Source: Pokkaliibacter sp046614695
Lineage (GTDB): Bacteria; Pseudomonadota; Gammaproteobacteria; Pseudomonadales; Balneatricaceae
Assembly (NCBI RefSeq): GCF_046614695.1
Contig: NZ_JBKKHQ010000019.1
Coordinates: 102,553-166,552 of the forward strand
DNA: 64,000 nucleotides
Reading direction: 5' to 3'
Position 1 is the stretch's first letter. Each line of letters begins with the position of its first letter. Below, piece by piece: positions 53,686-62,894 of the stretch. The translations under genes were made by a program, and so were the position numbers. The notes below the pieces were generated by a model that saw nothing but the letters and a program-made list of their open reading frames with translations, had not been told where the DNA came from and searched no databases.

Positions 53686-55608
53686 ATGTCCAGTAGTAAG
53701 GCTAGTCCATCCGACGTGACTGAAAATGTCGCTGCATATGTGAATGTTGGCGGGGAAAAGGCAGTTTCTCTCGACGTGTCCTCGTTGCTGGCGAATATGC
53801 CGCGGCGTCCGGGTGTTTATCAGATGCTGGGGCCGGGTGATGAGATCCTGTACGTCGGTAAGGCATCCGACCTCAAGTCGCGAGTAAGTAGCTATTTCCG
53901 CTCCACTGGGCTGACTCCCAAAACCCAGTCATTGGTCAAGCGCATCGCACGAGTGCAGTTCACTATCACCAATAGTGAAACGGAAGCGCTACTGCTCGAG
54001 CAGAACCTCATCAAGAAGTTTCGTCCGCCCTATAACATTCTTCTGCGTGACGACAAATCCTATCCGTACATCTTTATTTCCACGCGAGATGAGTACCCGG
54101 CAATTCGCTTCCACCGGGGCTCTCAGCGCAAGCTTGGCCGTTATTTTGGCCCCTTCCCCGGTAGTAGTGCTGTTCGTGACAGCCTGCAATTGATGCAGAA
54201 GGTCTTCAAGCTACGCACCTGTGAGGATTCTGTTTTTAATAACCGCTCTCGGCCTTGCCTGCAGTATCAGATCAAGCGTTGTACTGCGCCTTGTGTGGAT
54301 CTGATTGAAGCAGAGGATTACCAGCGTGATCTTGAGCATGCCATCATGTTTCTGGAAGGGCGAAGCCGAACGTTGATGGAAGATCTGCAACAGCAGATGG
54401 AAACAGCCTCAGAAGAGCTGGCCTTTGAGCGTGCGGCTGTGTTGCGGGATCAGCTTATTAGCTTGCAGCGTGTGCAGGAGCAGCAGTTTGTTGATGGCAC
54501 AGGTGGCGATGCGGATGTGCTGGCGGCAGAGATCCGTCCTGGTGGCGGCTGTGTCCACGTCCTTTTCGTAAGGGGAGGGCGTATTCTTGGCTCGCGGACT
54601 TACTATCCGCAGTTAAGCGTTGAACATACCCAAGCCGAGCTGCTGTCAGCATTTATTCCCCAGTTTTATCTCGGGAATTCCGGACGTGAGATTCCCAGGG
54701 AACTGCTCCTTAGCCATCTTCCCGAAGACGGGGATGTGATCGAGTCGGCGCTATCGGAGAGTTTAGGGCGACGTTTGCCCTTGAATTCTCCTCAACGTGG
54801 CGACAAGGTGCAATGGCTGAAACTGGCTATTACCAATGCTCAGGAAAACCTCGCGGCGTATCTGGCTGGAAAAGATAATATGCTGCAGCGCTTTGTCATG
54901 CTTCAGGAAGCCATGGGGCTGGATGAGCTGCCCAAACGCGTTGAGTGTTTTGATATCAGTCATAGTCATGGTGAGGCGACAGTGGCCTCCTGTGTCGTAT
55001 TTAACCAGCAAGGGGCCAACAAGAGCGCTTATCGGCGCTTCAATATTGAAGATGTGAATGCCGGTGACGATTATGCCGCCATGCATCAGGCACTACAGAG
55101 ACGTTATGGTCGGCTGACTCGCGAGGGTGAATCGCTGCCTGATATCCTGCTGGTGGATGGCGGTAAAGGTCAGATGACCCAGGCCCGCGAGGTGCTGGCG
55201 GAGCTGGGGATTGAGTCCATGCAGCTATTAGGGGTGGCCAAAGGGCCAACGCGTAAACCCGGTATGGAAACGCTCTGGCTCGAAGGTGATGACCAGCCGC
55301 TGATTCTGGATCGCGCTTCTCCGGCACTGCATCTGATTCAGCAGATTCGTGATGAGGCGCACCGTTTCGCTATTACCGGGCATCGTCAACGTCGGGATAA
55401 AGCACGCAGAACATCCACTCTGGAAGGGATTGCCGGAGTAGGGCCAAAGCGCCGGCAGGCGCTTTATCGCCATTTTGGTGGTATACAGGGAGTGAAACGC
55501 GCCAGTCTGGCTGAGTTGAGAAAAGTCGCGGGAATCAACCAGCAGCTGGCCCAGGATATTTATGATCATCTTCACCCTGGAGGGGTAGAAACCCAGCATG
55601 AATCTTAA
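53686..55608 (+). CDS. uvrC: Excinuclease ABC subunit C
   Basis: Dual-incision nuclease of nucleotide excision repair, 640 residues from ATG 53686. The GIY-YIG domain starts at PRRPGVYQMLGPGDEILYVGKASDLKSRVSSYF. A UVR motif is seen (EELAFERAAVLRDQLISLQ), then the RNase H-like domain with ECFDISHSHGEATVASCVVFNQQ and VDGGKGQ, and C-terminal tandem HhH (IAGVGPKRRQALYRHFGG; VAGINQQLAQDIYDHL). The in-frame TTG at 53650 is a weaker start. It overlaps pgsA by 11 bp. Confidence 0.96.
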   Translation: MSSSKASPSDVTENVAAYVNVGGEKAVSLDVSSLLANMPRRPGVYQMLGPGDEILYVGKASDLKSRVSSYFRSTGLTPKTQSLVKRIARVQFTITNSETEALLLEQNLIKKFRPPYNILLRDDKSYPYIFISTRDEYPAIRFHRGSQRKLGRYFGPFPGSSAVRDSLQLMQKVFKLRTCEDSVFNNRSRPCLQYQIKRCTAPCVDLIEAEDYQRDLEHAIMFLEGRSRTLMEDLQQQMETASEELAFERAAVLRDQLISLQRVQEQQFVDGTGGDADVLAAEIRPGGGCVHVLFVRGGRILGSRTYYPQLSVEHTQAELLSAFIPQFYLGNSGREIPRELLLSHLPEDGDVIESALSESLGRRLPLNSPQRGDKVQWLKLAITNAQENLAAYLAGKDNMLQRFVMLQEAMGLDELPKRVECFDISHSHGEATVASCVVFNQQGANKSAYRRFNIEDVNAGDDYAAMHQALQRRYGRLTREGESLPDILLVDGGKGQMTQAREVLAELGIESMQLLGVAKGPTRKPGMETLWLEGDDQPLILDRASPALHLIQQIRDEAHRFAITGHRQRRDKARRTSTLEGIAGVGPKRRQALYRHFGGIQGVKRASLAELRKVAGINQQLAQDIYDHLHPGGVETQHES

Positions 55609-56161
55609 CTTCCCAAACCTGCTTACCGGCTTTCGGGTTTTGCTGATCCCGGTGATCGTTGTGGTTTACTTTATGCCGTTCAGCTGGGCGGCCATGGCAA
55701 GCGCGTTGATTTTTATGCTGGCCTCGTTTACGGATTGGCTGGATGGCTATCTGGCGCGCAAGTTAGATCAGAGCACGCCTTTTGGGGCCTTTCTGGATCC
55801 TGTTGCTGACAAGTTAATGGTTGCAGTGATCTTGGTCATGCTGGTCGACACCTATTCCAATCTTTGGATTACCTTGCCCGCTTGCGTCATCATCGGCCGC
55901 GAGATTCTTATCTCTGCGTTACGTGAATGGATGGCTGAAATTGGTCAGCGTGCGAGTGTTGCCGTGTCTTACATTGGTAAGGTTAAAACGACTGCGCAGA
56001 TGGGGTCTTTGGTGATTCTGCTGGCTTTTCCGGGGGGCTCCTGGCAAAGCTACGTTGGTTTGGCTGGGTTAATGATCGCAACGCTTTTAACGCTGTGGTC
56101 GATGATTATCTATATGAAGGCTGCCTGGCCGATTCTGATGGGCAAGCGAGAATCTCACTGA
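55598..56161 (+). CDS. pgsA: CDP-diacylglycerol-glycerol-3-phosphate 3-phosphatidyltransferase
   Basis: A 187-residue inner-membrane enzyme of phosphatidylglycerol synthesis. The CDP-alcohol phosphotransferase motif DGx2ARx8Gx3Dx3D reads DWLDGYLARKLDQSTPFGAFLDPVADK. Four to five TM helices. The ATG overlaps the uvrC end, with GGAGG further upstream. uvrC-pgsA-tRNA order is common in gammaproteobacteria. Confidence 0.95.
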   Translation: MNLNFPNLLTGFRVLLIPVIVVVYFMPFSWAAMASALIFMLASFTDWLDGYLARKLDQSTPFGAFLDPVADKLMVAVILVMLVDTYSNLWITLPACVIIGREILISALREWMAEIGQRASVAVSYIGKVKTTAQMGSLVILLAFPGGSWQSYVGLAGLMIATLLTLWSMIIYMKAAWPILMGKRESH

Positions 56162-56217
56162 GCGCCTGTATAGGCGCTAAGTTCTTCACCTGTAAGAATT
56201 TTTTATCTCCAGGTCTG

Positions 56218-56245
56218 TTGACAGGAAAAGGTTAGTCTCTATAAT
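56218..56245 (+). promoter_or_regulatory. Promoter of the tRNA-Gly-Cys-Leu cluster
   Basis: Perfect -35 TTGACA (56218-56223) and -10 TATAAT (56240-56245) with a 16 bp spacer, followed by a G/C-rich discriminator (GCGTCCCCG) typical of stringently controlled stable-RNA promoters. Confidence 0.9.
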
Positions 56246-56282
56246 GCGTCCCCGTAGTCGCCGCAACGGTGCTACAAACAAT

Positions 56283-56358
<76 letters not shown>

Positions 56359-56397
56359 ATCTAAAGATTGGAAAACTGACAGGTAATAGTCATCCGG

Positions 56398-56471
56398 GGC
56401 TGGATGGCAGAGTGGTCATGCAGCGGACTGCAACTCCGTGTACGCCGGTTCGATTCCGACTCCAGCCTCCA
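56398..56471 (+). tRNA. tRNA-Cys (GCA)
   Basis: 74-nt cloverleaf: acceptor GGCTGGA / TCCAGCC then TCCA, anticodon loop ACTGCAACT with anticodon GCA, T loop GTTCGATTC. Second in the cluster, 39 nt after tRNA-Gly. Confidence 0.97.
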
Positions 56472-56477
56472 TTCCTT

Positions 56478-56564
56478 GCCTGGATGGTGAAATAGGTAGA
56501 CACAAGAGACTTAAAATCTCTCGACCTTTTGGTCGTGCCGGTTCGATTCCGGCTCCAGGCACCA
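56478..56564 (+). tRNA. tRNA-Leu (TAA)
   Basis: 87-nt class II tRNA: acceptor GCCTGGA / TCCAGGC with ACCA, anticodon loop CTTAAAA (anticodon TAA), long variable arm CGACCTTTTGGTCG, T loop GTTCGATTC. Third in the cluster, 6 nt after tRNA-Cys. Confidence 0.97.
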
Positions 56565-56953
56565 TTCAAAATCTCCTCTTAAAATCCCTCCAAGTAGTTG
56601 TTTTTAAAAGAATTTTTTCTTTAAATTTTCTTCTCGTTTTTTTGAATTTTCTCTCTTCTCACCTCCTTTTCCTCGTTGGCGAGTGAACGTGTTCCGCAAT
56701 CGTCTGTCATCAAAAGCTGAGAAAATCGACACCGTTTTTCTCTGGAGCTCTGTGCGAATCATTGGGCTTTAGCTGATCTCGTGCTTGTCCATGTGGGCTG
56801 TAACAGTTTTCTAAGGAACTACCCCGGAATCTTCCCCACCTAGAGTGTGAAGTACGTCATAAAACTGACGTGGTTGTGAGGCAAAATGTCGCCACTTCAC
56901 AAAGGATAAGCAAGACAGCGGGAGGCTGCTTGCACATTCGGGGGCTTATTCAG
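56565..56953. other. Intergenic region after the tRNA cluster
   Basis: About 390 bp. The first 110 bp are pyrimidine- and T-rich (repeated TTTTT and CTTCTC runs) and may terminate the tRNA transcript without a GC hairpin. The rest shows no convincing gene, although an open frame with GTG at 56870 extends the next gene upstream. No tRNA-end duplication marking an integrated element was seen. Confidence 0.4.
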
Positions 56954-57184
56954 ATGCGGCTATTTCCGTCTAATAACATGCAGATTGGCAGTGGTCGTTA
57001 CCACGGTAGAGCCTATTGGATCATGGCACCTCGAACGCTAACTGAGTTCACAATTTCAGTAGAGGGGCTGCCTGCGATGACATCACAGTCACTGGTATTT
57101 GATTCCCGTGAGCAGGCGCTAGAGCTGGCAAGAAGTATTGTTGAAGAATTAATTGACGCTGAGCAATCAAGTTTCGTCGCCTGA
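56954..57184 (+). CDS. Small protein, first of two related small ORFs
   Basis: A 76-residue protein if started at ATG 56954 (a GTG at 56870 would add 28 residues; neither has a strong ribosome site). It contains GRYHGRAYWIM and FDSREQALELARSIVEELIDAEQ, patterns shared with the protein at 57483 (YHGR; FDS..QA....R....ELID). No known family. No signal peptide. Confidence 0.5.
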   Translation: MRLFPSNNMQIGSGRYHGRAYWIMAPRTLTEFTISVEGLPAMTSQSLVFDSREQALELARSIVEELIDAEQSSFVA

Positions 57185-57482
57185 CTCCATTCGCTGATTG
57201 CTTGCGACTTTGGGCGGTGCGGGAAGCCTTCCCATTAACTGGGCTTTTCTTTGTTTACGTCTTCTTGCCTTTCACCCTGTACGCCCTCTTTTTGTGCGAA
57301 AAATATCTTAAGTGACCTCTATTCGGTTTTTTTTGCTGGCGCGTGCACCTACGCAGCATTATTTCATGGCATATGTATTGCTATTTGCTAAAAGTATCGA
57401 TGTCAGAGGTATCGGTATACTAGCGAGAAGAAAGTCATGGATGGTTTTTTCTCACTCCAGCATTTCCGGGGAGAGTTTATCA

Positions 57483-57809
57483 ATGTCATTAATCCGTGTT
57501 AGTGGAGGCGATTGCCACCGCGGTTTTTATCATGGCAGAGAGTTTTTTATTTTCGTGGCGTCTCAGTGCAGCACCTCAAATCATGCTTATCGACGCGTCA
57601 GCGTTCGTATCGACTGGAGTGCCGAGGTTTGTCTTGGCTCTTTTGCTTTTGATTCATTAAGCCAGGCATATCTTTTTGGCCGTGTTCTGGCTCAGGAGTT
57701 GATTGACGAAAAGGGCATACCGGACTATAGCCGCAGCCACTTTTCCGGACCAATGGCGCCATATTCTCGACAGTTGTCGATGCTGCCAGGTATGGAGCTT
57801 GCGGCCTGA
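57483..57809 (+). CDS. Small protein, second of two related small ORFs
   Basis: A 108-residue protein from ATG 57483, with GGGGAG 9 bases upstream; the frame is open further 5' but without a better start. GFYHGREFFIFVAS and FAFDSLSQAYLFGRVLAQELIDEKG align with the preceding small protein, suggesting a tandem duplication with divergence. No recognised domain. Confidence 0.55.
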   Translation: MSLIRVSGGDCHRGFYHGREFFIFVASQCSTSNHAYRRVSVRIDWSAEVCLGSFAFDSLSQAYLFGRVLAQELIDEKGIPDYSRSHFSGPMAPYSRQLSMLPGMELAA

Positions 57810-58027
57810 CTATCCAGTCAGTGCACTAGTAATTTTCTTCGCCTATGCTTTTAGAGGCCTGCATTCAGTGGCCTCTAACCTATTGCCGGTTTTGGCTTTT
57901 CTGTTTTGCCTGCTTCAATATTGCCGACATCGGTAAGACCTATAGTGCTGCGTTACGACTAATGTCGACGGATTTAGTGCGTTATATGGTCTTTAATGAT
58001 GTGAGTGCTATTTCCGGGGAGTGATGG

Positions 58028-58384
58028 ATGCGAAAGCAGGGCATCGGTTTTTTAGCCATTCTGGTTACCTATCTTACTGGTTGTGAATCGCCCCAGGATG
58101 ATTTTGCCCGTTTGGGCACTGAGAACTTTAATCAGGATGTCTGGTCGATAAGTGTCTCAAGTCGGCCCTATATGCTTCACGATCTTATCGATAGTTATGC
58201 GTTGGTTGGCATGAAAGCAACGAATGTCAAAGCGCTATTAGGTCAATCCGATAGTTTTTATGAGCGTGATGATGTCCCTGCTTATTTCATCAAAGCGGAT
58301 TATTCCTGTTTGGTGGCTATGCCAGTGGATGCCCAGTCTCTTCAGGTACAGCAAGTGATTATTCTTCCTAAGGGCTGTCTCTGA
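58028..58384 (+). CDS. Small lipoprotein, paralogue 1 of a four-gene array
   Basis: A 118-residue lipoprotein (signal to TYLTGC, lipidated C19). The mature part has the array signature: NFNQDVWSISVSSRPYMLHDLI, LVGMKATNVKALLGQSDSFY, PAYFI, a Cys near SCLVAMPVD, and the C-terminal PKGCL. The L-x-GM-x6-LLG-x2-D pattern resembles BamE/SmpA-type lipoproteins. The two conserved Cys probably form a disulfide. GGGGAG precedes the ATG. Function unknown. Confidence 0.75.
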   Translation: MRKQGIGFLAILVTYLTGCESPQDDFARLGTENFNQDVWSISVSSRPYMLHDLIDSYALVGMKATNVKALLGQSDSFYERDDVPAYFIKADYSCLVAMPVDAQSLQVQQVIILPKGCL

Positions 58385-58534
58385 CATCCTGCGACGCTCC
58401 CTGCCATCCTCCTTTTCTATCGATGTGATTTATCACGCCATTCTTCGGGACTCCTTTAAATACTCAGCGACAGCCTAGTAATTAACGTGGTAATTTTACC
58501 AAATATTGTGTCATTAATGACATTTGGTGATTTT

Positions 58535-58894
58535 ATGCGGGTGTTAATGCTATTACTGATGGGAGTACTCGGCTTTATGTTGGGCGGCTCTGATGGTCCC
58601 GATGCTGAGTATGTGCGTCTCGATCATGAGCGCTTTAATCAAGGGGTGTGGAGGATCAGCGTTTCCAGTCGTCCTTATATGCTGGTTGATCTGGTCAAGG
58701 AATACCGGCTGGTAGGAATGGACCGTAGCGCTCTGATTAGCTTGCTGGGGGAGCCGGATAGCTATCATCAAAGTAGTAATATTTCGCCAGCTTATCATCT
58801 GAATACTGAGCGTGTATGCGATGTGGTACTTCCGTTAGATCATCTCACCGGGAAAGTAGACAAAGTGCAGATTTCACCTCAGGGCTGTATTTAA
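58535..58894 (+). CDS. Small exported protein, paralogue 2 of the array (no lipobox Cys)
   Basis: A 119-residue paralogue; the start at 58535 gives a length equal to the others, and GTG 58487 is the alternative. The N-terminal hydrophobic segment MRVLMLLLMGVLGFMLGGS has Ser where the lipobox Cys would be, so this copy may be a soluble or membrane-anchored periplasmic protein. It keeps RFNQGVWRISVSSRPYMLVDLV, LVGMDRSALISLLGEPDSYH, AYHL, VCDVVLPLD and PQGCI. Confidence 0.7.
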   Translation: MRVLMLLLMGVLGFMLGGSDGPDAEYVRLDHERFNQGVWRISVSSRPYMLVDLVKEYRLVGMDRSALISLLGEPDSYHQSSNISPAYHLNTERVCDVVLPLDHLTGKVDKVQISPQGCI

Positions 58895-59009
58895 TCCGTC
58901 AAAAAAAACACCAGTAACGTCCTGGCATGATTTAGTAACCCCGTGGCGCCAAAGCAGCAGGGTTTCTCCGTATGCTTTGATCAGTAATTGATCATATCGG
59001 GGTGTCATC

Positions 59010-59369
59010 ATGCGTGGCTATACTTTGGCGCTGACCATTGCGCTTGCTTTAGGTCTTAGTGGCTGCATGTCGAAGCAGGAAAATTACCAGCATCTGGGAG
59101 CGCGTCAGTTTGATCCTGAGATGTGGCGCTCTCATGTAGAAGATCGTCCTGCCATGTTGGAAAATCTGATTAGTGAACATCATCTTATCGGTATGAAGCG
59201 TCAGGATGTTGCCCAACTTCTTGGCAAGTTCGATATCTATTATAGCGGTAGCACTTCTCGTGCTTACCGGCTAAGTCAGTCCGAGCTCTGTGTCCTTGGG
59301 CTTTGGATGGACAATAGCTCTCTGACGGTTACCCAGGCTGAAGTCTGGCCCAGAGGGTGCGCGGGTTAA
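59010..59369 (+). CDS. Small lipoprotein, paralogue 3 of the array
   Basis: A 119-residue lipoprotein (LGLSGC, lipidated C19). Signature residues are QFDPEMWRSHVEDRPAMLENLI, LIGMKRQDVAQLLGKFDIYY, RAYRL, LCVLGLWMD and a C-terminal PRGCAG. GGGGTG lies before the ATG. The most diverged of the four. Confidence 0.75.
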   Translation: MRGYTLALTIALALGLSGCMSKQENYQHLGARQFDPEMWRSHVEDRPAMLENLISEHHLIGMKRQDVAQLLGKFDIYYSGSTSRAYRLSQSELCVLGLWMDNSSLTVTQAEVWPRGCAG

Positions 59370-59509
59370 GTCGCCACTGCTCCTGCTGAGTTTCTCTCTA
59401 TCGAGGTTGCCGACATTCCGGTGACCCGTATCCCCTTTCTTGCGCTAGACGCCTGCTGTACTACTATTGTTAATCCTCTTCCATCAATTAAACGGTGAGG
59501 AGTGCAGCA

Positions 59510-59878
59510 GTGCGGTTGCGTAATGCTTTATTTGGCGCGTGTGCGCTGGGTGCTATCGGCCTTGCTGTGCTTTCGGGTTGTAGCCAGAAAGGCGAGCTTA
59601 GCCATCTTGAAGGTGAGAATTTTAACTCTCAGGTGTGGCGTGTCAGTGTGCATAGCCGATCTGTGATGCTGGCTGATCTCATGAAAAAGCATCGACTTTT
59701 AGGAATGACGGCTGAGGAAGTGACAAGTTTACTGGGTCGTTCTGATGCCTATTTCGAAAATGATAAATTTCCTGCCTATCATCTGAACTCCAGTGACAGC
59801 TGTATTTTGGCGATGCCTATCGACAAAAAATCGGATCGGGTACTACAGATTGTCGTCTCTCCGGCAGGTTGTCTTTAA
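59510..59878 (+). CDS. Small lipoprotein, paralogue 4 of the array
   Basis: A 122-residue lipoprotein from GTG 59510, chosen because GGAG lies 7 bases upstream (an in-frame GTG at 59495 lacks one). Lipobox VLSGC gives C24. It carries NFNSQVWRVSVHSRSVMLADLM, LLGMTAEEVTSLLGRSDAYF, PAYHL, SCILAMPID and C-terminal PAGCL. Confidence 0.75.
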   Translation: MRLRNALFGACALGAIGLAVLSGCSQKGELSHLEGENFNSQVWRVSVHSRSVMLADLMKKHRLLGMTAEEVTSLLGRSDAYFENDKFPAYHLNSSDSCILAMPIDKKSDRVLQIVVSPAGCL

Positions 59879-60005
59879 CTGATACTTTAGGTCTACTCTT
59901 TATGAGTGCCCACTTGCTTTTCATTTTCAGACATCATCTAGTGAAGCGTTGCTTCGCTTCTCCTGCTTAGCCTCTATCTTCCAGCCTATTTTTCTCGGAG
60001 TCTGT

Positions 60006-60395
60006 ATGTTTAGTCACGTCATGATCGGCTCAAATAACATCGAACGTTCCAAAGCTTTCTATGATGCAGTGATTGCTGTTCTCGGAGGTGGGGAAGGCAT
60101 GTTAAATACAGCATCGACAGGCCATCGGCGTCTTTTCTATCGCCATCAGGGCAGCAGTTTTGGCATCACTCAGCCTATCAATGGCGAGCCGGCAACTGTG
60201 GCCAATGGCTCAACACTTGGCTTTAAATGCGACTCTGAAGCACAGCTACTGAAGTTTCATGAGGTGGCTGTTGCACATGGTGGCACTGCTATTGAGGATG
60301 CGCCAGGTCTTCGTTCCAGCCCTATGGGGGATATGTATCTGGCGTATGTGCGTGACCCGGATGGTCACAAGTTATGCGCTATCTATCGACCATGA
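60006..60395 (+). CDS. VOC (glyoxalase/bleomycin-resistance-like) family protein
   Basis: A 129-residue vicinal-oxygen-chelate protein. The start at 60006 is fixed by GGAG 5 bases upstream. Metal-site-type residues are in MFSHVMIGSNNIERSKAFYDAV (His) and YVRDPDGHKLCAIY. Reaction not deducible; members include lactoylglutathione-lyase-like enzymes. It is followed by a terminator. Confidence 0.9.
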   Translation: MFSHVMIGSNNIERSKAFYDAVIAVLGGGEGMLNTASTGHRRLFYRHQGSSFGITQPINGEPATVANGSTLGFKCDSEAQLLKFHEVAVAHGGTAIEDAPGLRSSPMGDMYLAYVRDPDGHKLCAIYRP

Positions 60396-60413
60396 GCAGT
60401 AGGTCCGCTCAGC

Positions 60414-60441
60414 AAAAAGCCCGGGTAAATCCGGGCTTTTT
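60414..60441. terminator. Bidirectional terminator
   Basis: AAAAAGCCCGG / CCGGGCTTTTT stem with loop GTAAAT, between the convergent VOC and DUF7282-like genes. Confidence 0.93.
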
Positions 60442-60507
60442 CATATCGTGAACATGTCATCAGGCTTTTGAGCGGAGAGGAATCTTCCGCTTGCTGGGAC
60501 TTCAGTC

Positions 60508-60930
60508 TTACATGGCCTTAATAACGTGCATTACCAGTTTGCCGTCGGGTTTTACCGGGCCATCTTCTTTCGCGCCCAGAGTATATTCAAAAACGCCTGT
60601 CTTCATGCCGCCGGCTTCACCATGCACCATGAGCATCAGCATATCGCCGGGTTTTACTGGCTCAGTCAGGATAGCAGTGACGTCTTGATTATCACCTTTC
60701 TTAATAGGGGCATAACCTACCACCGGGCCAGGCTTCATCGACGCATCGGTGCGGTGTACCACCATCCAGCCATTGCTTTCTGCACTGATCATGTCGGCGC
60801 TTACTGTACCTCCGGAGACGCTCTGATCGCTGGCTTTAACACCCATATCGGCATAGGACACAGAGGTAGCGCCCATCAGGGCAGCGGTCAGACCAAGGGC
60901 TTTTAAGGAGGTTTTGATTGTCGCTTTCAT
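60508..60930 (-). CDS. Exported protein, DUF7282-like
   Basis: A 140-residue periplasmic or secreted protein with a signal peptide (MKATIKTSLKALGLTAALMGATSVSYA-DM). The mature domain has SNGWMVVHRTDASMKPGPVVGYAPIKKGDN, MLMLMVHGEAGGMKTGVFEY and DGPVKPDGKLVM, a beta-sandwich-like pattern of DUF7282-type proteins. Met- and His-rich spots might bind a metal, but no role is known. Confidence 0.78.
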   Translation of the reverse strand: MKATIKTSLKALGLTAALMGATSVSYADMGVKASDQSVSGGTVSADMISAESNGWMVVHRTDASMKPGPVVGYAPIKKGDNQDVTAILTEPVKPGDMLMLMVHGEAGGMKTGVFEYTLGAKEDGPVKPDGKLVMHVIKAM

Positions 60931-61083
60931 AATGCCTTCCTGTGTTTCATTGTGAACGTGGGAACTGCAGTTAGCGTTTTCTCTCTGGCTAACACGTTCT
61001 TTTACGAAGGCGTTGTTTAAATTGGTTCACATTTTTTGTGAATTTCTTTAAAAATTCTTATGGTTTTGTATAAGCTCCTGTTT

Positions 61084-62364
61084 CTAAAAGCTTTCTTTAT
61101 TTGTGATCAGATGAACTTTTAGCAGATTCTGCCAATCGGTCGTGTACGCTGGTGTCTTTCTGCGTTGGGCCATATTCCATGTGCTGCTCTGCCAGCCTTC
61201 ACGAGCGGTTCTAAGCGCTCCTTTTCCGTGTCTGGCGTTAATTTGCTCAATCAGTGCGGCCTGTGCGGATGAGCTTTTTGCTGAAAATAGATCCTGCTGG
61301 AAGTGCTTGGCCGGTTCCAGTCCATACAGCATGATGCCGGCTTTGGTGTAGCGAAAGTCCCGGCGGAATAGGGTATCCAGTAAATGATTGGCACTGCGAG
61401 TTAGCAGACAGAGATCCTGTGTGGGCTCTGTAAAGCTCAGATAATTCTGGTTGGAATAATAAGAATGCTGACTGTGAGGGTTGGTGCGAATAAATACGCC
61501 GAGAGTGGCGGTAGCCATCTTCTGAGCCAGTAGCTTTTCGTGGCCTCGACGTACGTGGTGTGCAATTGCCTGGCGAATAGGCTCGATGGTGCTGAGTGAG
61601 TGACCAAAAGAGCGTGAGGCAAAAATCTGCTGACGCTCAGGGGCAACTTCCTCCAGTTCAATGCAGCTAATGCCGTTCAGCTCATGAATGAGTCGCTCCA
61701 CCAGCACGCTGTATTCACGCCTCATGGTGCTGGGGTGTGCCTGAGCCAGATCATCCACTGTCGAGATGCCTTGTGCTCGTAGTCGGGTGATCAGGCGTCG
61801 GCCAATTCCCCAGACTTCACTGACATCAATTTGTTGATACCACTGGCGGCGCTCTGAGGCTGACAGGATGGCCAAGTCAAAAACGCCCTCATTTTCAGGC
61901 CACTTCTTGGCGATATGATTCGCCAGTTTTGCCATCGCCTTACTGCTGCCAATGCCAATGCCTACAGTGATGCCCGTCCACTGCTCAATTTGAGCGCGTA
62001 ATTGGCAGGCAAGCGTCTGGCGCTCGGGGACGCCACTTAGATCAGCGAATGCCTCATCGACCGAGTAGACCTCCATGCGAGGGAGCGTATCGCGAATAAT
62101 CGACATAACGCGACGACTCATATCACCGTAAAGCGCATAGTTACTTGAACGTACGATTGCCTTGTGCCGCCGCAGGCTGTCGCGGATCAGGTGTAAGGGG
62201 GCTCCCATCGGAATGCCCAGAGCCTTGGCTTCTGCGCTTCGGGCAATGATGCAGCCGTCATTGTTGGAAAGAACAACAAGAGGCCGGTCACGTAAACGAG
62301 GATCAAAGACTCGCTCGCAACTGGCATAGAAGTTATTGCAGTCAATTAACGCGAAAACGGTCAT
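61084..62364 (-). CDS. umuC: DNA polymerase V catalytic subunit UmuC
   Basis: A 426-residue Y-family translesion polymerase. Catalytic acids are D8 ([16 protein letters not shown]) and D103-E104 (YSVDEAF). HhH and little-finger regions follow, plus the UmuC C-terminal domain ([11 protein letters not shown] ... [25 protein letters not shown]). It overlaps umuD by 4 bp. SOS-induced through the LexA box upstream of umuD. Confidence 0.96.
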   Translation of the reverse strand: MTVFALIDCNNFYASCERVFDPRLRDRPLVVLSNNDGCIIARSAEAKALGIPMGAPLHLIRDSLRRHKAIVRSSNYALYGDMSRRVMSIIRDTLPRMEVYSVDEAFADLSGVPERQTLACQLRAQIEQWTGITVGIGIGSSKAMAKLANHIAKKWPENEGVFDLAILSASERRQWYQQIDVSEVWGIGRRLITRLRAQGISTVDDLAQAHPSTMRREYSVLVERLIHELNGISCIELEEVAPERQQIFASRSFGHSLSTIEPIRQAIAHHVRRGHEKLLAQKMATATLGVFIRTNPHSQHSYYSNQNYLSFTEPTQDLCLLTRSANHLLDTLFRRDFRYTKAGIMLYGLEPAKHFQQDLFSAKSSSAQAALIEQINARHGKGALRTAREGWQSSTWNMAQRRKTPAYTTDWQNLLKVHLITNKESF

Positions 62365-62879
62365 CCCAGGCGCCTCGCCACGCCTGTTACCACGCCCCAG
62401 ATTCGTAGCTCATCAGCTTCGTTCAAAGTGATAGGTGGATAAGCCGGATTGGCAGGCAGTAAGCGAGGCCGAGGGGTGGAGGCTTCCAGGATTTTGACGG
62501 TGAACTCGCTATTGATATCTGCCACAACGATATTGCCGGCCACTGCTTTGCGCGAACGGTCAACGACCAGAATGTCGCCATCCATAATGCCCTGATCCTG
62601 CATGGAGTCGCCGATAGCCCGAACCAGAAACGTTGCTGCCGGTTGACTCACCAGATAATCGTGCAGGTTGAGCGGGTCGGTCAGGTAATCATCACAGGGA
62701 CTTGGAAAGCCTGCGGCAATACGCTCCAGATAAAAAGGCGTCGACGTGCTGACTGAGGAGCTGGCGCCGTGTGGCTGGGATTGAGGCTCGTGCTGGTCGA
62801 TGGTGGCTAAACACGCTGAAGAGCCGTTGGGTTCGATGACTTCAGCAAAGTCATGAATAAAAGTGCAGGACATTGCCAT
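62361..62879 (-). CDS. umuD: DNA polymerase V subunit UmuD with extended N-terminal arm
   Basis: LexA-like self-cleaving subunit of 172 residues (E. coli: 139). The catalytic dyad is S92 (IGDSM) and K129 (FTVKIL), and the cleavage site corresponds to A56-G57 in AAGFPSP. Distances G57-S92 and S92-K129 equal those of E. coli UmuD. The removed arm is 56 rather than 24 residues. The start must lie after the LexA box; ATG 62879 is used and ATG 62873 is possible. Confidence 0.93.
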   Translation of the reverse strand: MAMSCTFIHDFAEVIEPNGSSACLATIDQHEPQSQPHGASSSVSTSTPFYLERIAAGFPSPCDDYLTDPLNLHDYLVSQPAATFLVRAIGDSMQDQGIMDGDILVVDRSRKAVAGNIVVADINSEFTVKILEASTPRPRLLPANPAYPPITLNEADELRIWGVVTGVARRLG

Positions 62880-62894
62880 AGGAAATACTCGCAA

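Noticed and set aside
56565..56953. tRNA-linked integrated element or attachment site after tRNA-Leu
   Set aside because: No integrase gene and no repeated tRNA 3' end were seen in the following sequence.
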